Assembly (NCBI RefSeq): GCF_003501885.1
Contig: NZ_QWFA01000002.1
Location: forward strand, 47,559-111,558
Direction: 5' to 3'
DNA length: 64,000 bases
From: Streptomyces globisporus
GTDB lineage: Bacteria; Actinomycetota; Actinomycetes; Streptomycetales; Streptomycetaceae
Shown here one piece after another: positions 9,087-17,804 of this stretch; positions within the stretch are counted from its first letter, which is position 1, and each line of letters opens with the position of its first letter. Both the position numbers and the translations under genes were made by a program. The notes beneath the pieces are model-generated. The model had not been told where the DNA came from. It did not search any database and worked only from the letters and a program-made list of their open reading frames with translations.

Positions 9087-10673
9087 TCAGTCCTCGACCA
9101 CCAGGGCCGGGGTCTCCTTCGTGAGGACCTCGCCCCGGAAGAACGCCGGGCTGCGGCGCTCCATCGCGACCATCAGCACCACGCCGAGGAGCAGCAGCCC
9201 CACCCCGATGACGAACACCGAGCCGACGCCGAACACCGAGGAGCCGGAGCCGTACGCCGGGTCCCACATGTCGTAGAGGGTCTTGGCGAAGACGGCGGCG
9301 AGCAGGATGCCGCCGAGCAGCGGGAAGAGGCCCTTGAAGACCAGGTCCCGGGCGGAGCGGGTCAGTTCGGCCCGGAAGTACCAGGCGCAGGCGAAGGCGG
9401 TCAGCGCGTAGTAGAAGCAGATCATGAGGCCGAGCGCGTAGATGGTGTCGACCAGGACGTGCTCGCTGACCAGGGTCATCACGGTGTAGAAGACGCCGGT
9501 GCCGATGCCCGCCGTCACCGTCGCCCGGCCGGGCGTCCTGAAGCGGGGGTGGACCTTGGCGTACGAGGCCGGCATCGCCTCGTACGCGGACATCGCGAGC
9601 ACCGTGCGGGCGACCGGGATGAACGTGGTCTGAAGGCTGGCGGCGGCCGAGGCGAGGACCGCGAGGAAGAGCAGGACGCCGAGGCCGGGGCCCATCACGG
9701 GTCCGGCGAGGGCGGCGAAGACGTTGTCGGAGGTGTCCGGGTTGGCGAGGCCGAGCCCGGACTCACCGGAGCCGACGGCCATCTGCGCGGCGATGCCAGT
9801 GGCGAGGTAGGAGCCGACCAGGACGACCATCGCGATGAGGGCCGCGCGGCCGGGGGTCTTCTCGCTGCCGGTGGTCTCCTCGTTGGCGGTCAGACAGGCG
9901 TCCCAGCCCCAGAACATGAAGATGGAGAGGGAGAGGCCCGCCGTGAAGGCGGCGAAGGACTGGACGGCGAAGGGGTTCAGCCAGGACCAGGAGAAGTCGA
10001 GCGAGGACGCGAAGTCCGGGCCGCCGCTGCCGGCCTTGCTGAGCGCCATCGTCACGAACAGGGCGAGGACGACCAGCTGGAGCCCGACCAGGGCGTACTG
10101 GATGCCCTTGGTGGCGGTCATGCCCCGGTAGCTGATCGCGGTGGCGACGGCGATGAGGGCGAGGCAGGTGATGATGTGGACGGGCTTGCTGTCGTCCAGG
10201 GCGGCGACCGAGCTGCTGCCGGTGATCTCGCCCGCCAGCAGCCAGAAGTACGAGGTGGCGACGCCCGCCAGGTTGGACAGCACGATGATCGTCGCGATGA
10301 CGAGGCCCCAGCCGCACATCCAGCCGACGCGCGGGCCGAACGCCTTCACCGTCCAGGTGAAGGAGGTGCCGCAGTCGGGCATCGCCTTGTTCAGCTCGCG
10401 GTAGGCGAACGCCACGAGCAGCATCGGCAGGAACCCGGCCAGGAAGACGGCGGGCATCTGCACACCGACCTCACCGGCGGTGGAGCCGAGGGTGGAGGTC
10501 AGGCAGTAGACGGGCGCGACGGTGGAGACACCGATGACCGCACTGCCCATGAGGCCGACGGAGTTCCCGCCGAGCCCTTTGCCGCGTACACCGCCGCTGC
10601 CCGTGCCACCGTCGGCCGGGGCGCCTCCCCGTACCGTGTCTCCGGCCCGTGGCCGCGCGTCCAGCTGAGTCAT
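9087..10673 (-). CDS. APC-family amino acid/polyamine permease
   Basis: About 528 residues with roughly 12 hydrophobic segments. The APC family signature is clear: SAVIGVSTVAPVYCLTSTLG in the first helix, FAYRELNKAMPDCGTSFTW, FMFWGWDACLTANEETTGSEKTPGRAA in helix 8 and a GRATVTAG loop. It should import an amino acid, amine or related nitrogen compound by proton symport; the substrate cannot be read from sequence. ATG 10673 is chosen as the start although no strong ribosome binding site precedes it. A perfect inverted repeat lies about 40 bp upstream. It is followed by the aldehyde dehydrogenase/D-aminoacylase operon in the same direction. Confidence 0.88.
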   Translation of the reverse strand: MTQLDARPRAGDTVRGGAPADGGTGSGGVRGKGLGGNSVGLMGSAVIGVSTVAPVYCLTSTLGSTAGEVGVQMPAVFLAGFLPMLLVAFAYRELNKAMPDCGTSFTWTVKAFGPRVGWMCGWGLVIATIIVLSNLAGVATSYFWLLAGEITGSSSVAALDDSKPVHIITCLALIAVATAISYRGMTATKGIQYALVGLQLVVLALFVTMALSKAGSGGPDFASSLDFSWSWLNPFAVQSFAAFTAGLSLSIFMFWGWDACLTANEETTGSEKTPGRAALIAMVVLVGSYLATGIAAQMAVGSGESGLGLANPDTSDNVFAALAGPVMGPGLGVLLFLAVLASAAASLQTTFIPVARTVLAMSAYEAMPASYAKVHPRFRTPGRATVTAGIGTGVFYTVMTLVSEHVLVDTIYALGLMICFYYALTAFACAWYFRAELTRSARDLVFKGLFPLLGGILLAAVFAKTLYDMWDPAYGSGSSVFGVGSVFVIGVGLLLLGVVLMVAMERRSPAFFRGEVLTKETPALVVED

Positions 10674-10712
10674 GAGAAGGACGCTATGCGCTGCGATATC
10701 CACATCCGGAGC

Positions 10713-10732
10713 GTGAGACCCCAACGTCTCAC
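10713..10732. promoter_or_regulatory. inverted repeat, likely operator of the permease gene
   Basis: GTGAGAC (10713-10719) and GTCTCAC (10726-10732) form a perfect 7-bp inverted repeat with a 6-nt spacer, 40-60 bp upstream of the permease ATG. A second, weaker TGCAT/ATGCA repeat lies near 10787-10808 in an AT-richer patch. The position suits a repressor site; the regulator is not identifiable. Confidence 0.6.
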
Positions 10733-10911
10733 CCTTGGATATAGCAGCGAACTCCGGTCATGCACTTCATTAATTCAAGGTCACATTTGCATGAAACCTT
10801 GCAATGCATGCCGGTTCACCGAGCGCGACGACGTACGGTAACCGTAGCCCTGTCCGTTTTGCGTAGGTTCAAAATTTTCCCGCGCCGCTCCGCACACCCT
10901 CCGCCGAGGGG

Positions 10912-12375
10912 TCAGCCGGGCCAGACGATCGCCTGTGTCTCGCTGTAGGCGTGCAGGGCGTACGAGCCCACGTCCCGCCCCACCCCGCTCCTCTTGAACC
11001 CGCCGAACGGGGCCTCCATGTTCCGCCCGACCGTGTTGACGCCGACCCCGCCCGCGCGCAGCCGCCGGGCGATGCGGAAGGCGCGGGCGACATCGCCGGA
11101 CCAGACGTAGTCGATGAGGCCGTAGTCACTGTCGTTGGCCAGCGCGACGCCTTCCTCCTCGTCGTCGAAGGGGACGACCACGACGACCGGCCCGAAGATC
11201 TCCTCACGGACGACCCGCATGTCGGGGGTGCAGTCGGCCAGCAGGGTGGGCGCCACGTAGAAGCCCCGGTCCAGGTGGGCGGGCCGGGCGCCGCCCGTGA
11301 CGACCCGCGCGCCTTCCTTCCGGCCCAGCCCCACGTACGCCTCGACGCGGTCGCGGTGGGCGGCGGAGATGACCGGGCCGACCACGGTGGCCCGGTCGGC
11401 GGGATCGCCGACGGTGAGCGCGTTCGCGTACGCGGCCAGCGCGCCGATCAGCTCGTCGTACCGGGACCGGTGGACGAGGACGCGGGTCGGAGCCGTACAG
11501 ATCTGTCCGCTGTAGAAGGAGAAGGTGGTCCCGATGCCCGCGACGGCGGAGCCCAGGTCCGCGTCCTCCAGCACCAGGGCCGCCCCCTTCCCGCCCAGCT
11601 CCATCAGCTGCCGTTTCATCCCGCGCCCGCACACCTCCGCGATGCGCTGCCCCACGACGGTGGACCCGGTGAAGCTGACCATGTCGACGTCCGGGGAGTC
11701 GACGGCGGCCTCACCGGCCGCCGTGCCCGACCCGGTGACCACGTTCACCACGCCCGGCGGAACACCCGCCGCCGCGAGGGCGGCGGCCATTCGGTGGACG
11801 GAGAGCGGGTCCTGCGGGGCGGGCTTCACGATGACCGTGTTGCCCATCGCGAGGGCGGGCGCGATCTTGCCCGCCGGGTTGGCCCAGGGGTTGTTGTACG
11901 AGGTGATGCAGGTGACCACGCCGACCGGCTGGCGGACGGCCAGCGCCCCGAAGACCCCGGCCTTCCCCATCGGACCGGCCTCGTTGACCTGCGGCGCGAT
12001 GGCTTCCTCGACCGGCTCCAGTGCGCCGCGCGCGTACCGCCGGAACCGGGCGATGCCCACCCCCACCTGCATCCCCCGGGCGGTGGAGGCCGTTGCTCCG
12101 CTCTCCCGCCGGGCGATCTCGGCGTGGGCGGGGAAGTCGCGCTGGATGATGTCCGCCGCACGGTCCAGGATCGCGGCGCGCTCCTCGGGCCGGGTCCGCG
12201 CCCAGGCCGGGAAGGCCGCTTTCGCCGCCGCTGCCGCCTCGTACACCTGGGCGCGGCTCGCCTCGGGAGCGAGACCGACGACGGCCTCGGTGGCGGGGTC
12301 GACGACCTCGTAGTGCCCGCCGGCGGGTTCGACCCACTCCCCGCCGATGAACAGCCGCTCGGGTGCGGGGCTCAC
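10912..12375 (-). CDS. NAD(P)+-dependent aldehyde dehydrogenase
   Basis: A 487-residue member of the aldehyde dehydrogenase superfamily of typical length. Visible signatures are TSYNNPWANPAGKIAPALAMGN (substrate/cofactor channel), FTGSTVVGQRI (Rossmann turn), MELGGKGA with the general-base glutamate, and FYSGQICTAPTRVLVH with the catalytic cysteine. The start codon overlaps the stop of the upstream D-aminoacylase gene by 4 bp, so the two are translationally coupled. The substrate is probably an aldehyde generated in the same catabolic route; it could equally serve as the semialdehyde dehydrogenase that the pectin locus lacks, but nothing proves this. Confidence 0.9.
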   Translation of the reverse strand: MSPAPERLFIGGEWVEPAGGHYEVVDPATEAVVGLAPEASRAQVYEAAAAAKAAFPAWARTRPEERAAILDRAADIIQRDFPAHAEIARRESGATASTARGMQVGVGIARFRRYARGALEPVEEAIAPQVNEAGPMGKAGVFGALAVRQPVGVVTCITSYNNPWANPAGKIAPALAMGNTVIVKPAPQDPLSVHRMAAALAAAGVPPGVVNVVTGSGTAAGEAAVDSPDVDMVSFTGSTVVGQRIAEVCGRGMKRQLMELGGKGAALVLEDADLGSAVAGIGTTFSFYSGQICTAPTRVLVHRSRYDELIGALAAYANALTVGDPADRATVVGPVISAAHRDRVEAYVGLGRKEGARVVTGGARPAHLDRGFYVAPTLLADCTPDMRVVREEIFGPVVVVVPFDDEEEGVALANDSDYGLIDYVWSGDVARAFRIARRLRAGGVGVNTVGRNMEAPFGGFKRSGVGRDVGSYALHAYSETQAIVWPG

Positions 12376-14111
12376 GCGGTACTCACCGTCCGGGTGTCAC
12401 GGCCCGAGCGCAGCACCGTCCCCGGCACGGCCCCCGTCACCTTGTCGTCGCGCAGGGTCTCGACGCCGTTGACCCGTACGGAGACGATCCCGATGGCCTT
12501 GGAGTCCAGGCGCGGGCTGTCCCCGGGCAGGTCGTGGACGAGGGTGGCGGGTCCGGCGTCGATCCGCTCGGGGTCGAAGAGGACGAGGTCGGCGTGGAAG
12601 CCCTCCTCGATCCGGCCGCGTTCGCGCAGCCCGAAGAGCCGGGCGGGGTCGTCGGTGAGCATCTTGACGGCGGTGGTCAGCGGGACGAGCTTCCGCCCGC
12701 GCAGACAGTCGCCGAGGAAGCGGGTGGTGTACGGGGCCCCGCACATCCGGTCCAGGTGCGCGCCCGCGTCGGAGCCGCCGAGCATGACGTCCTCGTGCTC
12801 CCAGGTGCGCTGCCGCAGCGCCCAGGAGTCGGGGTCGTTGTCGGTGGGCATCGGCCACAGCACCGTACGCAGATCGTCGGCGGCGCAGATCTCGACGAGG
12901 CAGTGGAAGGGGTCCTGGCCGCGCTCGGCCGCGATGTCGTCGACGACCCGCCCGCTGAGCCCCTCGTTGGCGGCGCTGTACGTGTCCCCGATGACGTACC
13001 GGCCGAAGTGGGCGAGGCGGCGGAAGACCCCGGCCTCCTTGCTGTCGGCGCGGCGCAGCATCTCGGCGCGGGTGGCGGGGTCCCGGAGCCGTTCGACGCG
13101 CTCGGGGACGGGGAGGGCGAGGATCTCGCCCCAGCCGGGGATGAGGTTGAGGGCGCAGAAGGTGCCGAGCGACATGTTCATGGGCGTCAGGATCGGCATG
13201 GTGAGCGCGACGATCCGGCCGCCGGCGCGGCGGGCCCGCTCACTGGGGATCAGCTGGCGCGGTACGCGTTCGGGGACGGCGGCGTCGATGGTGAGGACGT
13301 TCCAGTTGAGGGGGCGTCCGGCGGCGGCCGTCATGTCGACGAGGAGGTCGACCTCCTCGTCGGAGAACTGGTCCAGGCACCCGGCGACGATCGCCTCCAG
13401 CTGAGTCCCCTCGTGCTCGCCGACCGCGCGGGAGAGGGCGAGGAGTTCCTCGGGCAGGGCGTGCCGGGAGGCGACGGGCTCGCCGTCGCCGTCGGAGTGG
13501 GTGGACGACTGGGTGGTGGAGAGCCCCCAGGCTCCGGCGTCCATGGCGTCATGGAAGAGCGCGAGCATGGCGTCCAGCTGGGCGGGGGTGGGCTGCCCGC
13601 CGACGGCGTCGGGGCCCATGACGTGCCGCCGCAGGGCGCAGTGCCCGACCATGAACCCGGCGTTGACGGCGATGCGGCCTTCGAGGGCGTCGAGGTACTC
13701 GCGGAAGGTGGACCAGGTCCAGTCGACGCCCTCCTCCAACGCGGCGAGCGCCATCCCCTCGACCCGCGACATCATCCGGCGGGTGTAGTCGGCGTCCTCG
13801 GGCCGGTCGGGGTGGAGCGGCGCGAGGGTGAACCCGCAGTTGCCGCCCGCGACGGTGGTGACGCCGTGGTTCATGGAGGGGGTGGCGTAGGGGTCCCAGA
13901 AGAGCTGGGCGTCGTAGTGGGTGTGCGGGTCGACGAACCCGGGGGCGAGGACGAGCCCGTCGGCGTCCTCGCTGGTGACGGCCTCTTCGGTGACGGTTCC
14001 GGGCTCGGCGATGACGGCGATGCGACCGCAGCGGATGCCGACGTCGGCGGTGTACGCGGGTCCGCCCGTGCCGTCCACGACGGTCGCGCGGCGGATGAGG
14101 TGGTCGAGCAT
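12372..14111 (-). CDS. N-acyl-D-amino-acid deacylase (D-aminoacylase) family amidohydrolase
   Basis: A 579-residue amidohydrolase-superfamily protein. The metal-binding motif is GFVDPHTHYDAQLFWDP near residue 65, followed by HGVTTVAGGNCGFTLAP, the pattern of N-acyl-D-amino-acid deacylases. The C-terminus has GGSDAGAHLDRM (metal/catalytic aspartate) and the closing strand DLVLFDPERI. The ATG at 14111 has GGGAACC just upstream. Members cleave N-acyl-D-amino acids or related N-acyl compounds in the cytoplasm. It is the first gene of a two-gene operon with the aldehyde dehydrogenase. Substrate uncertain. Confidence 0.87.
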   Translation of the reverse strand: MLDHLIRRATVVDGTGGPAYTADVGIRCGRIAVIAEPGTVTEEAVTSEDADGLVLAPGFVDPHTHYDAQLFWDPYATPSMNHGVTTVAGGNCGFTLAPLHPDRPEDADYTRRMMSRVEGMALAALEEGVDWTWSTFREYLDALEGRIAVNAGFMVGHCALRRHVMGPDAVGGQPTPAQLDAMLALFHDAMDAGAWGLSTTQSSTHSDGDGEPVASRHALPEELLALSRAVGEHEGTQLEAIVAGCLDQFSDEEVDLLVDMTAAAGRPLNWNVLTIDAAVPERVPRQLIPSERARRAGGRIVALTMPILTPMNMSLGTFCALNLIPGWGEILALPVPERVERLRDPATRAEMLRRADSKEAGVFRRLAHFGRYVIGDTYSAANEGLSGRVVDDIAAERGQDPFHCLVEICAADDLRTVLWPMPTDNDPDSWALRQRTWEHEDVMLGGSDAGAHLDRMCGAPYTTRFLGDCLRGRKLVPLTTAVKMLTDDPARLFGLRERGRIEEGFHADLVLFDPERIDAGPATLVHDLPGDSPRLDSKAIGIVSVRVNGVETLRDDKVTGAVPGTVLRSGRDTRTVSTA

Positions 14112-14233
14112 GACGGTTCCCTTCTGAGGGTTCCTTCTTCGGCTCGGTCGGGACAGCCGGGGTACGCACGCTTTCGGCCGCGGTACGTACCCCGGCTCGC
14201 AGGGCGACGGTCCGGGAAGACGCCGCCCGGTTC

Positions 14234-14349
14234 CAGCCCCGCCGGCGATTGAGGCGAGTCCTTTCAGCCCTCCGGGGCTTGAGTCGCGGGGCAAATCCAG
14301 CCTCGCGGGCGTTTGAGGCGGATCTTTTCAGCCCCTCCGGCGCTTGAGG
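14234..14349. repeat. four tandem copies of a Streptomyces intergenic repeat unit
   Basis: A unit of about 20 bp reading CAGCCC(C)..GGCG.TTGAGG occurs at 14234-14254, 14265-14283, 14298-14318 and 14329-14349, at regular 31-33-bp intervals. It is followed by AGCGGGGTCCGGGGCAGCGC, another sequence often seen between streptomycete genes. Each unit is partly self-complementary (CAGCCC..GGGGCTTGAG), so the array may act as a transcript-stabilising or terminating structure between the oxidoreductase and deacylase genes. Confidence 0.75.
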
Positions 14350-14375
14350 AGCGGGGTCCGGGGCAGCGCCCCGAA

Positions 14376-15500
14376 TCAGTTCGCGGCCGCTCGGAACCGC
14401 GAGGTCCGATGCACGGGATCCGTATCGATCTGCGGAATCACATGCTCCCCGATCAACCGGATCGTGTTCATCGTGTCCTCGGGACTGATCCCGATCGGCA
14501 GCCCGAAGCTCAACTGATCCGCCCCCGCCCGATCCCACCGCCGGCACTGCTTCAGCACTTCATCCGGGTCACCGCAGATCATCAACTCCTCCGCGATGAG
14601 CAGCTCCACGATCTCCTCGGTGTACTCCGGCAGAAGCTCCGGCCACTCCGGAATCCCCTCCGGCCGCGGAAACGTGTCGTGGTAGCGGAACAGCAGCGAC
14701 TGGAGGTAGTTCAGCCCCCCGCCCACCGCGATCTCCACCGCCTTGGCGTGCGTCTCGGCGCAGATGGCCGTCGACGTCACCATCACGTTGTCGTTGACGA
14801 ACGCCCCCACCGGCTCCGCGTCCTTGACCGCGTTCTTGTAGGACTCGACGACCCACTCCATGTCCGAGACCTTCTGCACGCTGAAGCCCAGCACCCCCAG
14901 CCCCTTCTTCCCCGCCATGGCGTACGAGGACGGCGACCCGGCCGCGTACCACATGGCCGGGTGCGCACCCCCGTACGGCTTCGGCAGGATCTTCCGCGGC
15001 GGCAGTGACCAGTGCTTGCCCTGGAAGCCGACGTACTCGTCCTGGAGCCACATCTTGGGGAACTCGGCGATCGTCTCCTCCCACAGCTCCTTCGTGTGGT
15101 TCATGTCGGTGATGCCCGGCATGAACCCGAGGATCTCGTGGCTCCCCGCACCCCGCCCGGTGCCGAACTCGAAGCGTCCTTCGGAGAGATGGTCGAGCAT
15201 CGCGACCTTCTCGGCGACCTTCACCGGGTGGTTGACGGGCGCGAGCGGGTTGAAGATGCCGGAGCCGAGATGGATGCGCTCGGTGGCGTGCGCGAGATAG
15301 CCGAGGTAGACGTCGTTGGCGGAGAGGTGCGAGTACTCCTCCAGGAAGTGGTGCTCGGAGGCCCAGGCGTACTTGAAGCCGGACTTGTCCGCCTGGATGA
15401 CGTACTCGGTCTCCTCGATCAGCGCCTTGTGCTCTGCCTCGGGGTCCACCTTGGCACGCGCGGCGGGCACGTACCCCTGAACAAAGAGCCCGAATTCCAC
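14376..15500 (-). CDS. LLM-class flavin-dependent oxidoreductase (bacterial luciferase-like)
   Basis: A 374-residue luciferase-like monooxygenase. N-terminal MEFGLFVQGYVP is the first barrel strand; other signatures are YAWASEHHFLEEYSHLS, LGSGIFNPLAPVNHPVKVAEKVAMLDHLSEGRFEFGTGRG and a C-terminal ELMICGDPDEVLKQCRRW. The EHHF motif and length fit FMN-dependent members that oxygenate or desulfurise small organics. GGAGGTTCACC-type spacing (CGTGGAATTC start, GGAGG upstream on the minus strand) supports the ATG at 15500. A 21-bp palindrome 35 bp upstream is shared with the operon beginning at 17393. Substrate unknown. Confidence 0.88.
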   Translation of the reverse strand: MEFGLFVQGYVPAARAKVDPEAEHKALIEETEYVIQADKSGFKYAWASEHHFLEEYSHLSANDVYLGYLAHATERIHLGSGIFNPLAPVNHPVKVAEKVAMLDHLSEGRFEFGTGRGAGSHEILGFMPGITDMNHTKELWEETIAEFPKMWLQDEYVGFQGKHWSLPPRKILPKPYGGAHPAMWYAAGSPSSYAMAGKKGLGVLGFSVQKVSDMEWVVESYKNAVKDAEPVGAFVNDNVMVTSTAICAETHAKAVEIAVGGGLNYLQSLLFRYHDTFPRPEGIPEWPELLPEYTEEIVELLIAEELMICGDPDEVLKQCRRWDRAGADQLSFGLPIGISPEDTMNTIRLIGEHVIPQIDTDPVHRTSRFRAAAN

Positions 15501-15534
15501 GGAGGTTCACCGTCCTCAAGTTTTCCCGGCGACT

Positions 15535-15555
15535 TATCTGACGACCCGTCAGATA
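15535..15555. promoter_or_regulatory. 21-bp perfect palindromic operator (probable TetR-type)
   Basis: TATCTGACG and CGTCAGATA flank a 3-nt centre, giving a perfect 9-3-9 palindrome 35 bp upstream of the oxidoreductase start at 15500. A relative matching 18 of 21 bases lies at 17454-17474 upstream of the neighbouring operon. A degenerate third site, CTGACGCCCGGTCAG at 15600-15614, keeps the CTGAC-N5-GTCAG core. The architecture is typical of TetR-family sites. Confidence 0.8.
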
Positions 15556-15633
15556 GCGATGCGACCGACTGTTCCACCACGGCCGTAACCCGTCAATAGC
15601 TGACGCCCGGTCAGGCGGGCTGCTTCGGAGGGG

Positions 15634-16419
15634 TCAGAAGGGGCTGACGCCCGCCAGCCACCCTCCGTCCACGACGAACGGCTGCCCGGTGATGTACGAG
15701 GAGTCGTCGCAGGTCAGGAACAGCACCAGCGCCGCGACCTCCTCGGGCCGCCCGATCCGGCCCATCGGGAGGAGCCTGCGGTAGTACGCCTCCAGGGCCG
15801 CGCTCGACGCCGTCAGGTCGGCGTCCGGGTCCAGCAGGGCCGGGTTGCTCATCGCGGTGTCGACGGCCCCCGGACAGACGGCGTTGACCCGGACCCCCTT
15901 CCCGGCCAGCTCCATGGCGGCGACCTTGGTGAGCCCCAGCACCGCGTGCTTGGTCGCGGCGTACGCGCCGACCAGCGGCATGCCGGTCAGACCGGTGTAC
16001 GAGGACGTGTTGACGATCGTCCCGCCGCCCGCGGCCTCGATCTCCGGCGCGACGGCGCGGATCCCGAGGAAGGCTCCGGTCAGGTTGACCCGTACCACCT
16101 GTTCGAACTCCGCCAGCGGGGTGTTGACCAGTTCGTTGAAGCGCAGGATGCCCGCGTTGTTGACCAGCCCGTCGATCTTCCCGAAGGCGTCCTTGGCCAC
16201 GGTCACCGCGGCGGCCCAGTCCTCTTCGTCGCCGACGTCCAGCCGCACGAACCGAGCGGCGTCCGCGCCCAACTCCTTCGCCAGGGACTCCCCTTGCTCG
16301 ACCAGCACGTCGGCGACGACGACCCGCGCCCCCTCGGCCGCGAAGAGCCGCGCCTCCTGCTCGCCCTGCCCGCGCGCCGCCCCCGTGACGAGGACGACCC
16401 GCCCGTCCAGCTTGCCCAT
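15634..16419 (-). CDS. short-chain dehydrogenase/reductase (SDR, 3-oxoacyl-ACP-reductase-like)
   Basis: A 261-residue classical SDR. The NAD(P)-binding motif is TGAARGQGEQEARLF, followed by LVNNAG, the catalytic serine in NTSSYTG, and YAATK (Tyr and Lys). The ending CDDSSYITGQPFVVDGGW is the usual SDR C-terminus. The GQGEQ variation of the glycine motif is common in mycobacterial and streptomycete mycofactocin-like or carveol-dehydrogenase-like members. It starts 11 bp after the stop of the luciferase-like gene at 16431 and is surely in the same operon. It oxidises or reduces a hydroxy/keto group of an unknown substrate. Confidence 0.9.
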   Translation of the reverse strand: MGKLDGRVVLVTGAARGQGEQEARLFAAEGARVVVADVLVEQGESLAKELGADAARFVRLDVGDEEDWAAAVTVAKDAFGKIDGLVNNAGILRFNELVNTPLAEFEQVVRVNLTGAFLGIRAVAPEIEAAGGGTIVNTSSYTGLTGMPLVGAYAATKHAVLGLTKVAAMELAGKGVRVNAVCPGAVDTAMSNPALLDPDADLTASSAALEAYYRRLLPMGRIGRPEEVAALVLFLTCDDSSYITGQPFVVDGGWLAGVSPF

Positions 16420-16430
16420 GTCCGTCTCCT

Positions 16431-17393
16431 TCACGTACCGAGGTGAGGGGCGACGTCCGCACCGAACGCCGCCATCTGATCGGTCAGTTCGTCGACGCTC
16501 CGGCTCCGGAAGCGCACCTGGATCTGGTGCACGCCGATCGCCGCGTACTCCCGCAGCGACTCCGCGAGCGCTTCGGGCTTCCCGGTGAGCGTGCGCCGCC
16601 CCACGGACCACCCGGGCTCACCGACGTACAGCGGCTCGGTGATCGCACCGACGACGATCGGCGCTTCGACGCCCGCCTCCTCGCGCAGGGCGTGCAGCCG
16701 GGCGATCTGCGCGGGCAGCCGGTCCCGGGGGTCGCCCTGCGGCAGCCACCCGTCGCCGCGTACGGCGGCCCGGCGCACGGCGGCGGGCGACGAGCCGCCC
16801 ACCCAGACCGGCACCCGTTCCTGGGCGGGCCGGGGCAGCTGCCCGAGCCCGCTGAACGAGAACCGCTCCCCCGCGAACTCCGGGTACTCCTCGGGCCCGA
16901 GCGCGGCCCGGAGCGCGTCGATGCTCTCGTCGAGGACACCGCCGCGCCCGTCGAAGTCCGCCCCGACCGCCTCGAACTCCTCCCGTACGTGCCCGGCCCC
17001 GACCCCGAGGATCAGCCGGCCGCCGCTGAGGTGGTCGAGGGTGGCGTACTGCTTGGCGGTGATCAGCGGATGGCGCAGCCCGACGACGGCGACATGGCTC
17101 ATGAGCAGCACACGCTCGGTGACCCCGGCGAGGTAGGAAAGCGTGGCGACGGGGTCGTACCAGACGGTGCTCATGCCCGCCGCGAGCCGCCGCGGGATGG
17201 CGACATGGTCGCAGCCGGCGATGTACGCGAAGCCCCCGCGATCGGCGGCGCGGGCGATGCGGACGAGATCGGCGGGAGTGGCCGCCGCCTCCCAGGGTTC
17301 CGCGTAGATGGCGCTCCGCGACTGGACCGGCAGCTGCATCCCGTACGAGAGCGGCCCGTTGGGCGTGATGGGCAGTCCGGGCGATTCCGGCAC
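16431..17393 (-). CDS. LLM-class F420-dependent oxidoreductase
   Basis: A 320-residue luciferase-like protein starting at GTG 17393, with AAGGAGG 6 nt upstream deciding the start. Signatures are GFAYIAGCDHVAIPR, LLMSHVAVVGLRHPLITAKQYATLDHLSGGRLILGVGAGH and VWVGGSSPAAVRRAAVRGDGWLP. The TLDHLSGGR..GVGAGH pattern fits F420-using actinobacterial enzymes. First gene of a two-gene operon with the SDR at 15634. An operator-like site lies 60-80 bp upstream (17454-17474). Confidence 0.87.
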   Translation of the reverse strand: MPESPGLPITPNGPLSYGMQLPVQSRSAIYAEPWEAAATPADLVRIARAADRGGFAYIAGCDHVAIPRRLAAGMSTVWYDPVATLSYLAGVTERVLLMSHVAVVGLRHPLITAKQYATLDHLSGGRLILGVGAGHVREEFEAVGADFDGRGGVLDESIDALRAALGPEEYPEFAGERFSFSGLGQLPRPAQERVPVWVGGSSPAAVRRAAVRGDGWLPQGDPRDRLPAQIARLHALREEAGVEAPIVVGAITEPLYVGEPGWSVGRRTLTGKPEALAESLREYAAIGVHQIQVRFRSRSVDELTDQMAAFGADVAPHLGT

Positions 17394-17453
17394 GGCGGCC
17401 TCCTTCCCCTTTGCCCCGGGGCGCTCCCGCCCCGGTGACGGCCGCCATCGTCA

Positions 17454-17474
17454 TACCTGACGGGTCATCAGACA
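17454..17474. promoter_or_regulatory. second copy of the CTGACG-type operator
   Basis: This 21-bp site matches the perfect palindrome at 15535-15555 at 18 of 21 positions, with the central CTGACGGGTCATCAG conserved. It lies in the promoter region of the oxidoreductase/SDR operon that begins at 17393. Two sites before two neighbouring operons of related enzymes imply one regulator. Confidence 0.7.
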
Positions 17475-17668
17475 AGAGGGGAGGCACGCACGTGAATGCG
17501 CCGAGTCGGCACCACCGCATCATCGACTTCACCGGGCGAGCGCCCCCGACACCCCCTTTCACCAGGGGTTTTCGCGATCGCCAAGGCGCCGCGCGGCGCG
17601 AGAACACAACAGCCGCACGCCCCTTGCCCGAGCCGTGAACCCCCCTCTATGTTCGCTGAAGAGAAACC

Positions 17669-17684
17669 GAGAAAGCGCTTTCTC
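17669..17684. promoter_or_regulatory. 16-bp palindrome, probable LacI-family operator of pectin genes
   Basis: GAGAAAGCGCTTTCTC is a perfect palindrome centred on GCGC, the hallmark of LacI/GalR-family operators. It lies about 120 bp upstream of the pectate lyase start. A 14/16 match occurs at 30115-30130 before the transporter operon. The rest of the 411-bp gap (17394-17804) holds a possible -35 element TTGACA at 17746-17751 and no gene that I can support. Confidence 0.75.
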
Positions 17685-17804
17685 AACGGCCGCGGAGGAC
17701 CCCCCGAGGAGGGGATCGCGAGGGCGAGCGCCGGAGCGCACTGTTTTGACATGCACCTGACATAGCAGGCATCACGGATCACCCGAAGACACAGGGAGAC
17801 GAAC

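Noticed and set aside
14234..14349. Possible CRISPR array
   Set aside because: Repeats are about 20 bp and imperfect, spacers only about 11 bp, and no cas genes are nearby. They fit streptomycete intergenic repeats.
14313..15008. 231-codon plus-strand frame over the luciferase-like gene
   Set aside because: It is antisense to the clearly homologous oxidoreductase and begins inside the repeat array.
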